A DNA stretch of 42,545 nucleotides, taken from NCBI RefSeq assembly GCF_000787695.1, contig NZ_BBPH01000049.1, forward strand, positions 1 to 42,545, written 5' to 3'. Below, piece after piece: positions 27,877 through 37,192 of the stretch. The stretch comes from Paracoccus sp. PAMC 22219. GTDB taxonomy: Bacteria; Pseudomonadota; Alphaproteobacteria; Rhodobacterales; Rhodobacteraceae. A program made the position numbers and the translations under genes. Within the stretch, counting starts at the first letter, position 1, and every line of letters begins with the position of its first letter. The notes beneath the pieces were generated by a model. The model was not told the origin of the DNA. It saw only the letters and a list, made by a program, of their open reading frames with translations, and searched no databases.

Positions 27877-29078
27877 TCAGACCCGTTGCAGGGCGATCGC
27901 GATGCCTTGGCCCACGCCGATGCACATCATCGACAGGGATCGCCTGCCGCCGGTGCGGGCCAGTTCCAGCGCCGCCGTGCCGGTGATGCGCGCGCCCGAC
28001 ATGCCCAGGGGATGGCCAAGCGCGATGGCGCCGCCATTGGGGTTCACGCGCGGGTCATCGTCGGCAGTGCCCAGATCGCGAAGGGTCGCCAGACCTTGGC
28101 TGGCGAAGGCCTCGTTCAGCTCGATCACGTCGAAGTCGGTCTGGCCCAGCCCCAACCTGGCCATCAGCTTGCGCGCGGCGGGTGCCGGACCAAATCCCAT
28201 GATCCGCGGCGCCACGCCCGCGACGGCTCCGCCCAGGATACGGGCGATGGGTGTCAGCCCGTGTCGGCGCGCGCCTGCCTCGGACGCGATGATCAGCGCT
28301 GCCGCACCGTCATTGACGCCAGAGGCATTGCCCGCCGTGACCGTCCCTCCCTTGCGGAAGGGCGCCTTCAAACCTGCAAGGGTCTCCAGCGTCGTTTGGC
28401 GCGGGTGTTCGTCGCGATCGACCCGGTTAGGGTCGCCCTTGCGCTGCGGAATCAGCACCGGGGTGATCTCTGCGTCGAACCGACCATTTCCCTGAGCCAC
28501 GGCGGCTTTTTGCTGAGAGCGCAACGCGAACGCGTCCTGGTCTGCGCGGCTGATCCTGAAATCCTCGGCGACGTTCTCGGCCGTCTCGGGCATTGAATCG
28601 ACTCCGTATTGCGCCTCCATCAGCGGGTTGACGAACCGCCAGCCGATGGTGGTGTCGTGAACGGATGCGCTGCGCGAGAACGCCGTTTCGGCCTTGGGCA
28701 TCACGAAGGCGCGCGGGACATGCTTTCGACACCGCCGGCGATCATCAGATCCGCCTCTCCGGCGCGGATGGCGCGGGCGGCGGCGATGACCGCGTCCATG
28801 CCCGACCCGCACAGCCGGTTGATGGTCGTCCCGCCAACCTCAACCGGCAGGCCTGCCAGCAGCAGCGACATGCGCGCTACATTGCGGTTGTCCTCGCCCG
28901 CTTGGTTGGCGCAGCCGAAGATGACGTCATCGACCGCCTGCCAGTCGACACCCGCATTGCGCGCCATCAGCGCCCGCAGCGGAACGGCCCCCAGATCGTC
29001 GGCCCGGACCGACGACAGCGCACCTCCGAACCGGCCAATGGGCGTGCGGACATAGTCGCAGATATAGGCTTCGGTCAT
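27877..29078 (-). pseudogene. pcaF: 3-oxoadipyl-CoA thiolase (one frameshift as written)
   Basis: Thiolase cleaving 3-oxoadipyl-CoA to succinyl-CoA and acetyl-CoA, the last pathway step. Residues 1-125 are in one frame (catalytic C90 in NRLCGSGMD, ending GGVESMSRAP). The rest is in another frame from FVMPKAE to the end, with the histidine in GHPLGMSGARI and cysteine in CIGVGQGIA. Adding one base to the C run at 28708-28709 (plus-strand coordinates, GG) joins them into 400 residues, the normal length. GGAGG precedes the ATG, and it starts one base after the pcaJ stop. Confidence 0.9.
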
Positions 29079-29079
29079 C

Positions 29080-29751
29080 TCATACCTCCGGAACGGTCAG
29101 GTCGGTCGCGGCACCATCCATATGCAGCAGGGCGCCGGTGAGCGATTGCAGAGCCTCAAACGACAGGGCGGCGAGCTTTTCGCGCAGAACGAACCGACCG
29201 CCCTCGATGTCGATGACCGCCAGCGAGGTATAGACCCGCGTCACGCAGGCCACCCCGGTCAAGGGCAAGGTGCAGGCTTCAACCAGCTTGGGCTTGCCGT
29301 CGCGGGTCACATGGTCGGTGATGACCGCCACACGCTTGGCCCCATGGACCAGATCCATTGCGCCGCCGACGGCGGGCACGCCCTTGGGGCCGGTTGACCA
29401 GTTTGCCAGATCGCCGTTCTGTGCGACCTGATAGGCCCCCAGGATCGCGACATCCAGATGCCCCCCGCGCACCATCGCAAAGCTGTCGGCGTGGTGAAAG
29501 AACGCGGTGCCGGGCCGGATCGTCACCGCCTTCTTTCCGGCATTGATCAGATCCCAGTCCTCCGCGCCCGCCGCGGGGGCCTCGCCGAAGCCGAGGATGC
29601 CGTTTTCGGTATGAAAGATCGCCTGGCGCCCGGTGGGCTGGAAGCGGGCGACCATTTCCGGAAATCCGATGCCCAGATTGACATAGGCTCCGTCGTGGAT
29701 GTCCTGTGCGGCCCGCCACGCGATCTGCGCATTTGTCAGCTTGTCAGTCAT
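29080..29751 (-). CDS. pcaJ: 3-oxoadipate CoA-transferase subunit B
   Basis: Beta subunit of 223 residues of the succinyl-CoA:3-oxoadipate CoA-transferase. The catalytic glutamate is E49 in HTENGILG, the residue that forms the CoA thioester in this family. It starts within the pcaI stop (ATGA overlap) and ends one base before pcaF, so pcaI-pcaJ-pcaF form one unit. No anomalies. Confidence 0.93.
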   Translation of the reverse strand: MTDKLTNAQIAWRAAQDIHDGAYVNLGIGFPEMVARFQPTGRQAIFHTENGILGFGEAPAAGAEDWDLINAGKKAVTIRPGTAFFHHADSFAMVRGGHLDVAILGAYQVAQNGDLANWSTGPKGVPAVGGAMDLVHGAKRVAVITDHVTRDGKPKLVEACTLPLTGVACVTRVYTSLAVIDIEGGRFVLREKLAALSFEALQSLTGALLHMDGAATDLTVPEV

Positions 29752-30481
29752 ACCGCCACCTCCGGGTATCGCGCCCCTGCGCGGTTCAGGTCCTCTTCCT
29801 GCGCCGGGTCCGGCACGTGGATAATCCCATCAACAAAGATTCCCGGCGTGATCACCGCCTCCGGGTCGATATCTCCCGGCGCGACCACATGGCTGACCTG
29901 CACGATCGTCCGCATCGCGGCCATCGCCATCAGCGGCGCAAAGTTGCGCGCGGCCATCCGGTAGGTCAGATTGCCCAGGTGATCCCCGGCCTCCGCCTTG
30001 ATCAGCGCCACATCGGCTTTCAGCCAGCGCTCCTGCACATAGGACCGGCCGTCGAATTCGGCCACGGGCTTGCCCTGCGCCAGGTCGGTGCCGAACCCGG
30101 TGGGGGTGTAGAAGGCCGGGATGCCCGCCCCGCCTGCGCGGATGCGTTCGGCCAGCGTTCCTGCGGGACCAGCTCAAGGTCGATCTGCCCGGCCAGATAG
30201 CGCTCGGTGAACACCACCGGGTCTGCCGAGCGCGGAAAGGAACAGATCATCCGGGCCACCATGCCCTGCTCGATCATCGCCGCGATGCCGACATGACCGT
30301 TGCCGGCGTTGTTGTTGATCACCGTCAGGTTTCCGGGGCTACCGGTCGTCACAAAGCGGTCGATCAGGGCGTGGATGAGTTCGATCGGCGCGCCGGAGCC
30401 GCCAAACCCGCCGATCATTACCGTGGCACCGTTCGCGATTTGGGCCGTGGCCGCCGCCAACGTCGAGATGCGTTTGTCCAT
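29748..30481 (-). pseudogene. pcaI: 3-oxoadipate CoA-transferase subunit A (one frameshift as written)
   Basis: Alpha subunit, 244 residues when restored (MDKRISTLAAATAQIANG, GGFGGSGAP, VINNNAGNG). The frame from 30481 reads correctly to LELVPQ. Adding one base to the G run there (30159-30160, plus strand CC) continues with GTLAERIRAGGAG and, further on, VAEFDGRSYV to the end at 29748. GGAGGAG precedes the ATG. It is first gene of pcaIJF and divergent from the IclR-type regulator. Confidence 0.9.
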
Positions 30482-30566
30482 GAATGCTCCTCCGTATGGG
30501 GAGGGCTTACGGCGCGATAACAAACAAAGCTATCAGGTTTGGTCACATGTTGAGTTTTGTTCGGGC

Positions 30567-30586
30567 TGCGATTATTTCTGATCGCA
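30567..30586. promoter_or_regulatory. Inverted repeat overlapping the start codon of the IclR-type regulator
   Basis: TGCGAT (30567-30572) and ATCGCA (30581-30586) form a perfect inverted repeat with an eight-base spacer in the pcaI-regulator divergent region. The left part TGCGATTAT matches the reverse complement of the core of the known PcaR/PcaU operator (GATAATCGCA). The right arm ends on the A of the regulator's ATG, so binding could repress the regulator itself. This is inference from sequence match and position. Confidence 0.5.
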
Positions 30587-31343
30587 TGGCGAACAGAACT
30601 GACATCATCGGATCAATGGGCAAGGGACTGCAGGTCATCGAAGCCTTCGGCGCCGAGCGACCCCGCATGGCGATTTCCGAGGTGGCGGAGGCAACCGGCT
30701 TGGATCGGGCCACCGCCCGGCGCTGTCTGCTGACCCTGCACGAGTTGGGCTATGCTGATTACGACGGGAAGTTTTTCACCCTGACTGCGCGGGTGTTGCG
30801 CCTAGGCATGGGGGCTTGGCAGCGATGCCCTTGGCGCAGCTGGTCCAGCCTTGGCTGGACCAGCTGTCCGACCGGATCGGGCAATCGACATCCGTGTCGA
30901 TCCTGGACGGCACCGAGATCGTCTATCTTGCCCGCGCGGCGCAGCGTCGGGTGATGTCGATCGGGCTGATGCCCGGATCACGCCTGCCCGTGCATTGCAC
31001 TTCAATGGGGCGCGTCCTGCTGGCCGCCCTGCCCCGCGATCAGGCCCTGACGCTGATCATGACATCCGATCTGACGCCCCGGACCGCCCACAGCCTGACC
31101 GACCCCACCGAGATCATGGACCGGATCGACACTGCCCGTGTAGACGGGTACGCCGTCATCGATCAGGAGGTGGAGCCGGGACTGCGTTCCATCGCCGTCC
31201 CGCTGTATTCGGTGCATGGCCGGGTCATCGCCGCGGTCAATACCGGGGTCGCCGCGGTTAATGCCGATGCCGTGGATCTGGTCGGGCTGTATCTCGATCC
31301 GCTCCTGAAGGTTCAGGAAGGTCTGCGGCGCGTGCTGCGATAG
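30586..31343 (+). pseudogene. IclR-family regulator, PcaR/PcaU-like (one frameshift as written)
   Basis: IclR-type regulator of 252 residues once restored. An N-terminal winged helix (about 15-80: GLQVIEAFG, AISEVAEATGLDRATARRC) precedes an effector domain (about 90-250: VYLARAAQRRVMSIGLMPGSR-like). The first frame runs to about 30813, where the protein changes frame. Adding one C at 30815 (GGGGC to GGGGCC before TTGG) gives GALAAMPLAQLVQPW and a normal length. ATG 30586 is chosen because the helix-turn-helix region then begins as in PcaR/PcaU; upstream in-frame starts lie in the promoter region. Its divergence from pcaIJF suggests it responds to 3-oxoadipate, which is inference. Confidence 0.83.
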
Positions 31344-31917
31344 CGCGACACGCCAAATTGCCGCAGATACCGTTAGCTACTGTCGCGTTACCCTTAATTC
31401 CGGCACACGGCGCATTGAGCAGCGTTTGTTGCCCTTAGATATGACGTTCAGACGCCAGCTTGCGGAAGTTTTTCCCTTTCCGCAGGACAATACGATCAAC
31501 CGCTGCAAGAAGACCGGGTTCCAGTTCGAACGTACGAAGCATGGCAACTCTTGCGTCCTAGTCGAGGCCAGTGCTGAACATTGTCGCCTTGACCAGTGGA
31601 CGTAACTTAGCCACGGCGAAGGCAGAAAGGCAGAAAGGCAGAAGAGTTTCACGTCGGGTTTGAGCCTAAAAAAGGCAAAAGCCGTATGTGCGTGAACGGA
31701 CTTAAGCGCGTTGGCGTAGATAGCTGTACAAGCGGTCGAGGGACCGATGCCCGGCGCAGCGCCTCAGCACCAGCATCGCCACAGTCTCCGTCATTACCTT
31801 CCATCGATACCAACCGTCCAAATCTGCGCACCCTATGTCAGATTCAACAACAAGAATGTCGAGTTTAATGGCAAGATACTGTTTTTAGTGGCAAAGCCGC
31901 CCAATTGATTTATTTGA
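31344..31917. other. Gene-poor patch with tandem repeat and possible remnants
   Basis: No supported gene in about 570 bases. Base composition is lower in GC than the flanking operons. A short tandem repeat of GGCAGAAA (about 2.9 copies) lies at 31621-31643. On the minus strand near 31700-31780 a frame reads AGHRSLDRLYSYLR, faintly like a tyrosine recombinase end, but it is too short to call. The patch marks the boundary between the aromatic cluster and the glucan region. Confidence 0.35.
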
Positions 31918-32094
31918 CTTTTCTATACCGCATTTAAGGGCTATGCGACAGCCGGTGATGCACCGCCTGTCCTGGACGAGGATGAGGCGGAAGCAGAGAG
32001 CCTCGTCGATGCAGGCGCGGAAGCCGAAGATGAGCCGGCGGCCCGGGTCGCGACGGAAGCCCTTGTCGCAGCGGAGAGCAGTGATGCTAACTGA
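31918..32094 (+). pseudogene. Truncated acidic C-terminal fragment of an unidentified protein
   Basis: An open frame without a start codon, bounded upstream by a stop at 31915, reads YATAGDAPPVLDEDEAEAES and continues as Ala/Glu-rich sequence to a stop at 32092-32094. Composition and codon use (GAG/GCG/GTC) look coding. The acidic tail resembles those of some plasmid ParB/RepB-like partition or nuclease proteins, but that likeness is weak. Most likely the 3' end of a gene whose 5' part was lost by rearrangement. Confidence 0.4.
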
Positions 32095-32294
32095 CGGAAG
32101 CCCTGCTGACGATGGACTGCTTTGGCAGTATGACCCTTGCAGGACACATCAAACCCTGTGAGGTGGCAGTCCCGGCATTCGGCGGAACTGAACCGATGAG
32201 TATTGAATATCCCAAATGGTGAGTTACATTAGGTAGCATACCGCATAGGTTGTGTCGCTAGATGCTTCAGGCTTTTACGGGGAGGGTTCTGGCT

Positions 32295-32468
32295 GTGACG
32301 ATCATTGGCAAAGACTTCGCGACGTTTCTGAGAGCCGTTGAAGCGGCGGGACATGCCGCCAGTCCGGGCGACATTCTATGTGACTCGCTCAGACGCGCGC
32401 AGCTGGTCTGTCTTGTTGCGAACGCCTCGACAGCCGCGGCAGTGCTGACGCGAACCGCTGTACGCTGA
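32295..32468 (+). CDS. Possible small protein, 57 residues
   Basis: GTG at 32295 follows GGGGAGGG by eight bases and opens a 57-residue frame (MTIIGKDFATFLRAVEAAG at its start). No family is recognised. An in-frame ATG 33 bases upstream gives a 68-residue version with no good ribosome-binding site. Evidence is limited to the ribosome-binding site and plausible composition. Confidence 0.3.
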   Translation: MTIIGKDFATFLRAVEAAGHAASPGDILCDSLRRAQLVCLVANASTAAAVLTRTAVR

Positions 32469-32644
32469 GACCGTCCGTTTCTTGCGCTGAAGTAGCGCAC
32501 AGAAGGCTGTGCCGCCGAAAGCTATGCTGTTTCCGCTCTGACTGCAGCCGTAAAGAAATCCGGGACGGCTACCGTAGGGTGGAGCCGCTCAGCCTTTTGG
32601 AGAAAGCGACTTGGACCAGATCAAGCCAGCACACCGGCTTTTCG

Positions 32645-32800
32645 TCAGTTGGAGACCGCCTTGTACAGCTGATCCTGTTGCCGGATAAGCTTCTCATAGA
32701 GTACCCGATATTTGGTATTGTGGTTATAGGCTGATAGAGCCGACACGATCATATCAAGTTCGTCTTTTGTGGCGATGGCCATGATCACGTTGTTCCGCAC
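32645..32800 (-). CDS. Small hypothetical protein (paralogue A of a small family)
   Basis: A 51-residue protein starting with GTG at 32800, five bases after GGAGA; the open frame extends upstream to 32863 without a good ribosome-binding site. The core DMIVSALSAYNHNTKYRVL is clearly related to TLIETALTAYDHNAIYRDL in the small protein encoded at 41100-41339. Shared positions are AL, AY, HN, YR and a following leucine. Function unknown. The GC content here is lower than in the metabolic operons. The conserved helix-loop pattern in two separate copies is the main evidence that it is a real gene. Confidence 0.6.
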   Translation of the reverse strand: MRNNVIMAIATKDELDMIVSALSAYNHNTKYRVLYEKLIRQQDQLYKAVSN

Positions 32801-32942
32801 GGTTGTCTCCGTCTTATTTTTTAATTTTTCGGCTATAACAGAGAGCGCACGCCTTGGTTGCACTGATTAACCGAAAGTTGATTTTCTGGCGGAAACGCGC
32901 TCAGTACGGGCTGGCACGCATTCAGATGGGGTATGACACCTG

Positions 32943-33973
32943 ATGATGACGCGTCGCTCGTTGATATGCGCAGCCCTCTGCGCGAGCACTCCGCTGCTCC
33001 GTGCCGCGTTCGCGGACGATCCGCCGACACAATGGCAACAATGGCAGCGCCGCTATGTCAGTTCCGGCAGGGTGGTCGACGCACAGCAAGGCGGCATTTC
33101 TCATTCCGAGGGACAAGGATATGGTCTCCTGCTTGCTCAAGCGCATGGTGATCGCGAAGCGTTCGATGAAATCGACGCATGGACCCGACAACACCTTGCG
33201 ATCCGCGATGATCGCCTGATGGCTTGGAAATGGCAGCCAGGTGCGGGCAACAATATCCCTGACTGGCACAATGCCACCGACGGCGATCTTTTTCGTGCCT
33301 GGGCACTGCTTCGAGCCGGACGGGACTCTGGGTGGACAGAGTATACTTACGCCGCTCTCAGAATTGCGCGAGATATTGCACGCCTTTGTCTTGCTCCCGA
33401 TCCAAGGGCAGCGAATGGACCCCTGCTTCTGCCAGGCGCCGAAGCAAGGCGTGCCAAAAAACGTGTGCTGATCAATCCATCCTACATCATGCCACGTGCC
33501 TGCGTGAGTTGGGGGAAGCTGCGGGTGAGCCTGCGCTCGTTCAGGCAGCCGATCATGGAGAAACCGTACTTGCCGAACTGGCAGCCACTGGCTTCCTGCC
33601 AAACTGGGTGGATGTAACACGGGCAGGTTTCGCAAAGCCTGTAGAGCATGACTTTCGATGGGGATATGACGCTCTCCGCATCCCTCTTTATCTGACCTGG
33701 TCGAACAGAACCGATCACCCGGCAGTGCGTTCAGCAGCGAGCCATATGAGCGACGGTGCCTTGCCGGGACATGTCGTTGTTGAGGCGACACCACAGGGGG
33801 AGGTGTTACAGGCCAGCGACCGCGCAGGATTCACCGCTATTCGACGCTTGATAGACTGTGCAAATATTGATGTTTCATCAGCCGTCATTGGTGCTGACTA
33901 CTATTCCGATACCCTGCTGATGCTCATTGAGCTGGCCTTCCGGGAAGGGGAATGCAACACGCCGGCGCAATAA
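32943..33973 (+). pseudogene. bcsZ: Endoglucanase, glycoside hydrolase family 8 (BcsZ-like; one frameshift as written)
   Basis: Secreted or periplasmic beta-1,4-glucanase of 343 residues when restored. A signal peptide covers about residues 1-24 (ending AAFA). The GH8 motifs are present: general acid E56 in SHSEGQGYGLLLA, D113 in NATDGDLFRAW, and later DFRWGYDALRIPLYL. The first frame runs to RVLINPSYIMPRA. Adding one C at 33499-33500 (GCCTG to GCCCTG) continues with LRELGEAAGEP to 33973. The ribosome-binding site is weak, and an alternative start lies one codon on. GH8 enzymes of this type trim nascent glucan in cellulose-synthesis operons. It precedes the HlyD-like and GT2 genes on the same strand. 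Confidence 0.83.
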
Positions 33974-34060
33974 GGGAATGCACCTCTAGATGGTAGTGAC
34001 CGGTATGGATTACTCGCCTAAGCTGACTTGACGGAAATCATCAGCTTGGATCGCAGCCTT

Positions 34061-35229
34061 ATGAGATACAGCAGACCAGTTATCGGCATCCTTCTGATCA
34101 TCCTGTCGGTCTGGGTGATCGTGGGCGAACAGATGTCCGGAGCAAGCGCGGATGCGGTTGTCAATGCGCCGATCGTTACGATCCGGGCGCGGTTGCCGGA
34201 AACCTGACGATCCCCGAGCGACAGCTGGGCGGCCGGGTCACGCAAGGCGAGGTGCTGGCCAGCATTGAGACCCGATCGCCGATCGCGTCAGGCTCAACGA
34301 TCTGCTGATGGAAGTCCGGCTGGAGGAGGCTGCGCGCGCTCAGATCGCAACTCTACTGGCAGAAACCAGTGCGATCCGCGATGACCTGGACCGGCGTGCG
34401 GACATCTTTCGCACGAACCGGCTAGAGGAGCTGCGAACGCGCCTGACGCACGCCCGATCGCGTCTGGCCATTCTGGAGCAAGAGCAAGCCACCGTGCCTG
34501 ACCCGCGCCTGCTGGACGCGGTCGAGGAGAACGACCAGCGCCTGCCTGCCGAACCGAGGCTGGATGCGCTCGTGCTTGATCATGCGCGCGAACGCGTGGC
34601 GATCCTGCAGATCGCGCTTGGCGCCGCGCAACAGGGCGTGTTTCTGGGCGACGGCTACAACGACGCGCCCAATGCCGAACAGCGCAGCGTCGAATTGCGC
34701 AGCGAAATCGCCACCCTGAACACGCGGCTGGCCGAAGCCGATGCCAGGCTGACCGCGGTCGGTGAGCGCGCCGACCGCGAACGTCTGCGGGTCAACAGCC
34801 AGATCGGCGGCGACCTGCAAAGCCCTGTGACCGGCATCTTCTGGGATGTGCTTCAGGCCGACGGGGTCAACGTTCAGCGCGGCGATCCGCTGCTGCGGCT
34901 CGTAGATTGCAATTCCACGGTGGTGACCCTGTCGGTAACTGAGCGCACCTACAACGATCTGGCCGTCGGCCAGCCCGCGCGCTTTAGACTTGCAGGCTCT
35001 TCTGAAGTCCATGATGCCACCGTGGCACGCCTTGCCGGAAGCGGCGCCGCTGCGATCTATCAAGCGATGGCGGTCGCCCCCAGCCAGCAACACCTGGAAC
35101 GATTCGACGTGGCACTGATCGTTCCTGCACTTCGCGACGGGGGGGGCGGACAACTGTGTCATCGGCCAGACGGGCCGTGCCTTCTTTGAAACGCGCCCGC
35201 TGGACAGCCTTCGCGGGCTCTTCAACTAA
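34061..35229 (+). pseudogene. HlyD-like membrane fusion protein of the glucan cluster (three frameshifts as written)
   Basis: About 389 residues when restored: one N-terminal membrane helix (IGILLIILSVWVIVG), a biotinyl-lipoyl half-motif (APVAGNLTIPE), a long coiled coil (roughly 80-230, many Arg/Glu/Leu repeats), a second lipoyl half (SPVTGIFWDVLQADGVNVQRG) and a beta-barrel end (IGQTGRAFFETRPL). Frames change near 34190 and 34273, each repaired by one added C, and at the G8 run 35139-35146, where one G fewer (or two more) restores the end at 35229. The restored stop lies one base before the GT2 start. It fits an inner-membrane/periplasm adaptor for glucan export, like Alg44 or BgsB. Confidence 0.78.
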
Positions 35230-35230
35230 G

Positions 35231-37102
35231 ATGCCGGACATCCTGCTTCTCAGCCAGCTCGGATCCAGCGCAGTCCACCTGCTGCTGGTCCTGGGCGTTG
35301 GGCTGACGCTGAGGTCCTGGGTGGATGTGTACAGCACCCTGCACCGCGCGATCCTGCTGGGCATCGGCTTTCTGCTGGCGGTACGCTATATCTGGTGGCG
35401 GGGAACCGAAACGCTGGCGTCACCCGGCCTGACTCTGGACATGCTGGCCAGCTGGTCGCTGTTCGCGCTCGAGTTTCTGGCGCTGGCAGGATCCGCCAGC
35501 GCCTTCATCATCATGTCGCGCATCAGGATCCGCAGCGCCGAAGCGGACGCCCACGAGGGGTGGTGGGGCGAGAGAGAACCGCGCGTCGCGATCCTGATCG
35601 CCACCTACAACGAGGATCTGGAGGTCTTGGAACGCACCATCGTTGGCGCGAAGTTCCTGCGCCACCGGAACAAGGAGGTCCTAGTCCTCGACGATAGCCG
35701 CCGGGACTGGCTGCGCGACTATTGCGCGCAACAGCAGGTCCGCTACATGCGGCGTCCAGACAACAAGGGGTCCAAGGCAGGCAACATCAATCACGCGCTG
35801 GATCGTTTGGCCGAAGACCCGGTTCCACCAGATTTTGTGGCTGTTCTGGACGCTGACTTCGTTCCCCATCGCGGCTTTCTAGGGCGCAGTCTGGCGCTGT
35901 TTCATGATCCCGACGTGGCGCTGGTCCAGACTCCCCAGCACTTCTTCAATGCCGACCCAATCCAGCACAATCTTGGGATCAGCCAGTCCTATCCAGACGA
36001 ACAGCGGTTCTTTTTCGATCACATGCAGCCCTGTCGCGACGCGTGGGGCATCGCCATCTGCTGCGGTACTTCGTCCATTTGCCGTTGGTCCGCGCTTCGC
36101 GAGATTGGTGGCTTTCCGACGGAGAGCGTAACCGAAGATTTCATGCTGACGCTGGCCTTGCAGGAACGCGGGCTCAAGACCGTCTATCTGTCCGAACCCC
36201 TGACCGAGGGCCTGGCCCCCGAGGGGCTCAAAGAATACGTGACGCAGCGCGCCCGCTGGTGCCTGGGGCTGATGCAGATTGCCCGCTCCAGCCTGGGTCC
36301 GCTGTCAGCCAGCAAACTGCGCCTGCGCGATCGCTGGAGCGTCATCGATTCGATCTTTTTCTGGATGACCAGCTTTTCGTTCCGCATCGCGGTGGTCGTC
36401 TATCCGTTGCTGTACTGGTTCTTCAACATCATTGTGGTGGACGCGTCCCTGCCCGACGTGATCACGTTCTTCGGGTGTTATTTCCTGTGGTCATTTCTGG
36501 TCCTTCGAACGCTGATGCCGGGAATGTTCGTCCCGATCCTGCATGATGTCAGCCAGCTGATCGGCGCGATCGCGATTAGCCGCGCGGCGTTCACTGGCAT
36601 GTTCCGACCCAAGGGGCATCCGTTTTCAGTTACGGCAAAAGGGGGCGACCGTACCAAGGTTACAGTCCAGTGGGCCCTGATGCGGCCGTTCCTGGTACTA
36701 TTGGTACTGACTGTGCTGGCCCTGACCGTCGGCATCGTGTCCGACCGGTTCGCCTTCAACGACGCGGGCGACGGAAAATGGGTCGTGATCTTCTGGACGA
36801 TCTACAACGTGTTCGTGCTGACACTGACGGTGCTGGCGTGCATCGAGCTGCCGCGCCGGGAACGGCATATCGCGGACCTGCCGGACCGTGCGGTCTTCAT
36901 CGTCGACGGCGATATCCGGCGTCAGTGGATCAGCGCGATGAACATGGACGAAGCACGGCTGCGCGGAAAAATCTATCCCGCAGGCACCGAGGCCAAGCTG
37001 CGGATCGCCAAGATCGGCGACATTCCTGTAACCGTCATCGCCGAGACGGTGGACGGAAACCGCGTGCGCCTGACGCCGACACCGGACCAGCGCGAAGCCT
37101 GA
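35231..37102 (+). CDS. Family 2 processive glycosyltransferase (cellulose/beta-glucan synthase catalytic subunit)
   Basis: Inner-membrane synthase of 623 residues. N-terminal helices (about 8-95) precede a cytosolic GT2 domain with D154-D155, D207-A-D209, T301-E-D303 and Q339-R-A-R342-W343, i.e. the full D,D,D,QxxRW set, plus VQTPQHFFNADP. Further helices follow (about 370-560). The roughly 65-residue cytosolic tail lacks a proper RxxxR...(D/N)xSxxG PilZ motif. ATG 35231 lies one base after the restored HlyD stop; an in-frame extension upstream is the HlyD shadow. The partner is HlyD-like rather than BcsB, which favours mixed-linkage glucan synthase (BgsA) over BcsA. Confidence 0.88.
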   Translation: MPDILLLSQLGSSAVHLLLVLGVGLTLRSWVDVYSTLHRAILLGIGFLLAVRYIWWRGTETLASPGLTLDMLASWSLFALEFLALAGSASAFIIMSRIRIRSAEADAHEGWWGEREPRVAILIATYNEDLEVLERTIVGAKFLRHRNKEVLVLDDSRRDWLRDYCAQQQVRYMRRPDNKGSKAGNINHALDRLAEDPVPPDFVAVLDADFVPHRGFLGRSLALFHDPDVALVQTPQHFFNADPIQHNLGISQSYPDEQRFFFDHMQPCRDAWGIAICCGTSSICRWSALREIGGFPTESVTEDFMLTLALQERGLKTVYLSEPLTEGLAPEGLKEYVTQRARWCLGLMQIARSSLGPLSASKLRLRDRWSVIDSIFFWMTSFSFRIAVVVYPLLYWFFNIIVVDASLPDVITFFGCYFLWSFLVLRTLMPGMFVPILHDVSQLIGAIAISRAAFTGMFRPKGHPFSVTAKGGDRTKVTVQWALMRPFLVLLVLTVLALTVGIVSDRFAFNDAGDGKWVVIFWTIYNVFVLTLTVLACIELPRRERHIADLPDRAVFIVDGDIRRQWISAMNMDEARLRGKIYPAGTEAKLRIAKIGDIPVTVIAETVDGNRVRLTPTPDQREA

Positions 37103-37192
37103 TGCTGCGTTTTTATGCCGAGGGCGCGGCCCCAGGCACAGGGCGAGCACAGCTTGGCGGCATCCTGGCGGGTATGGGTCGGCGACTGTCGT

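Noticed and set aside
31695..31780. Minus-strand reading AGHRSLDRLYSYLR resembling a tyrosine recombinase end
   Set aside because: Only about 25 residues, no catalytic residues and no continuation in any frame; chance is likely.
35156..35230. N-terminal extension of the GT2 synthase from an upstream in-frame start
   Set aside because: The sequence is the end of the HlyD-like gene read in another frame; ATG 35231 directly follows the restored stop.
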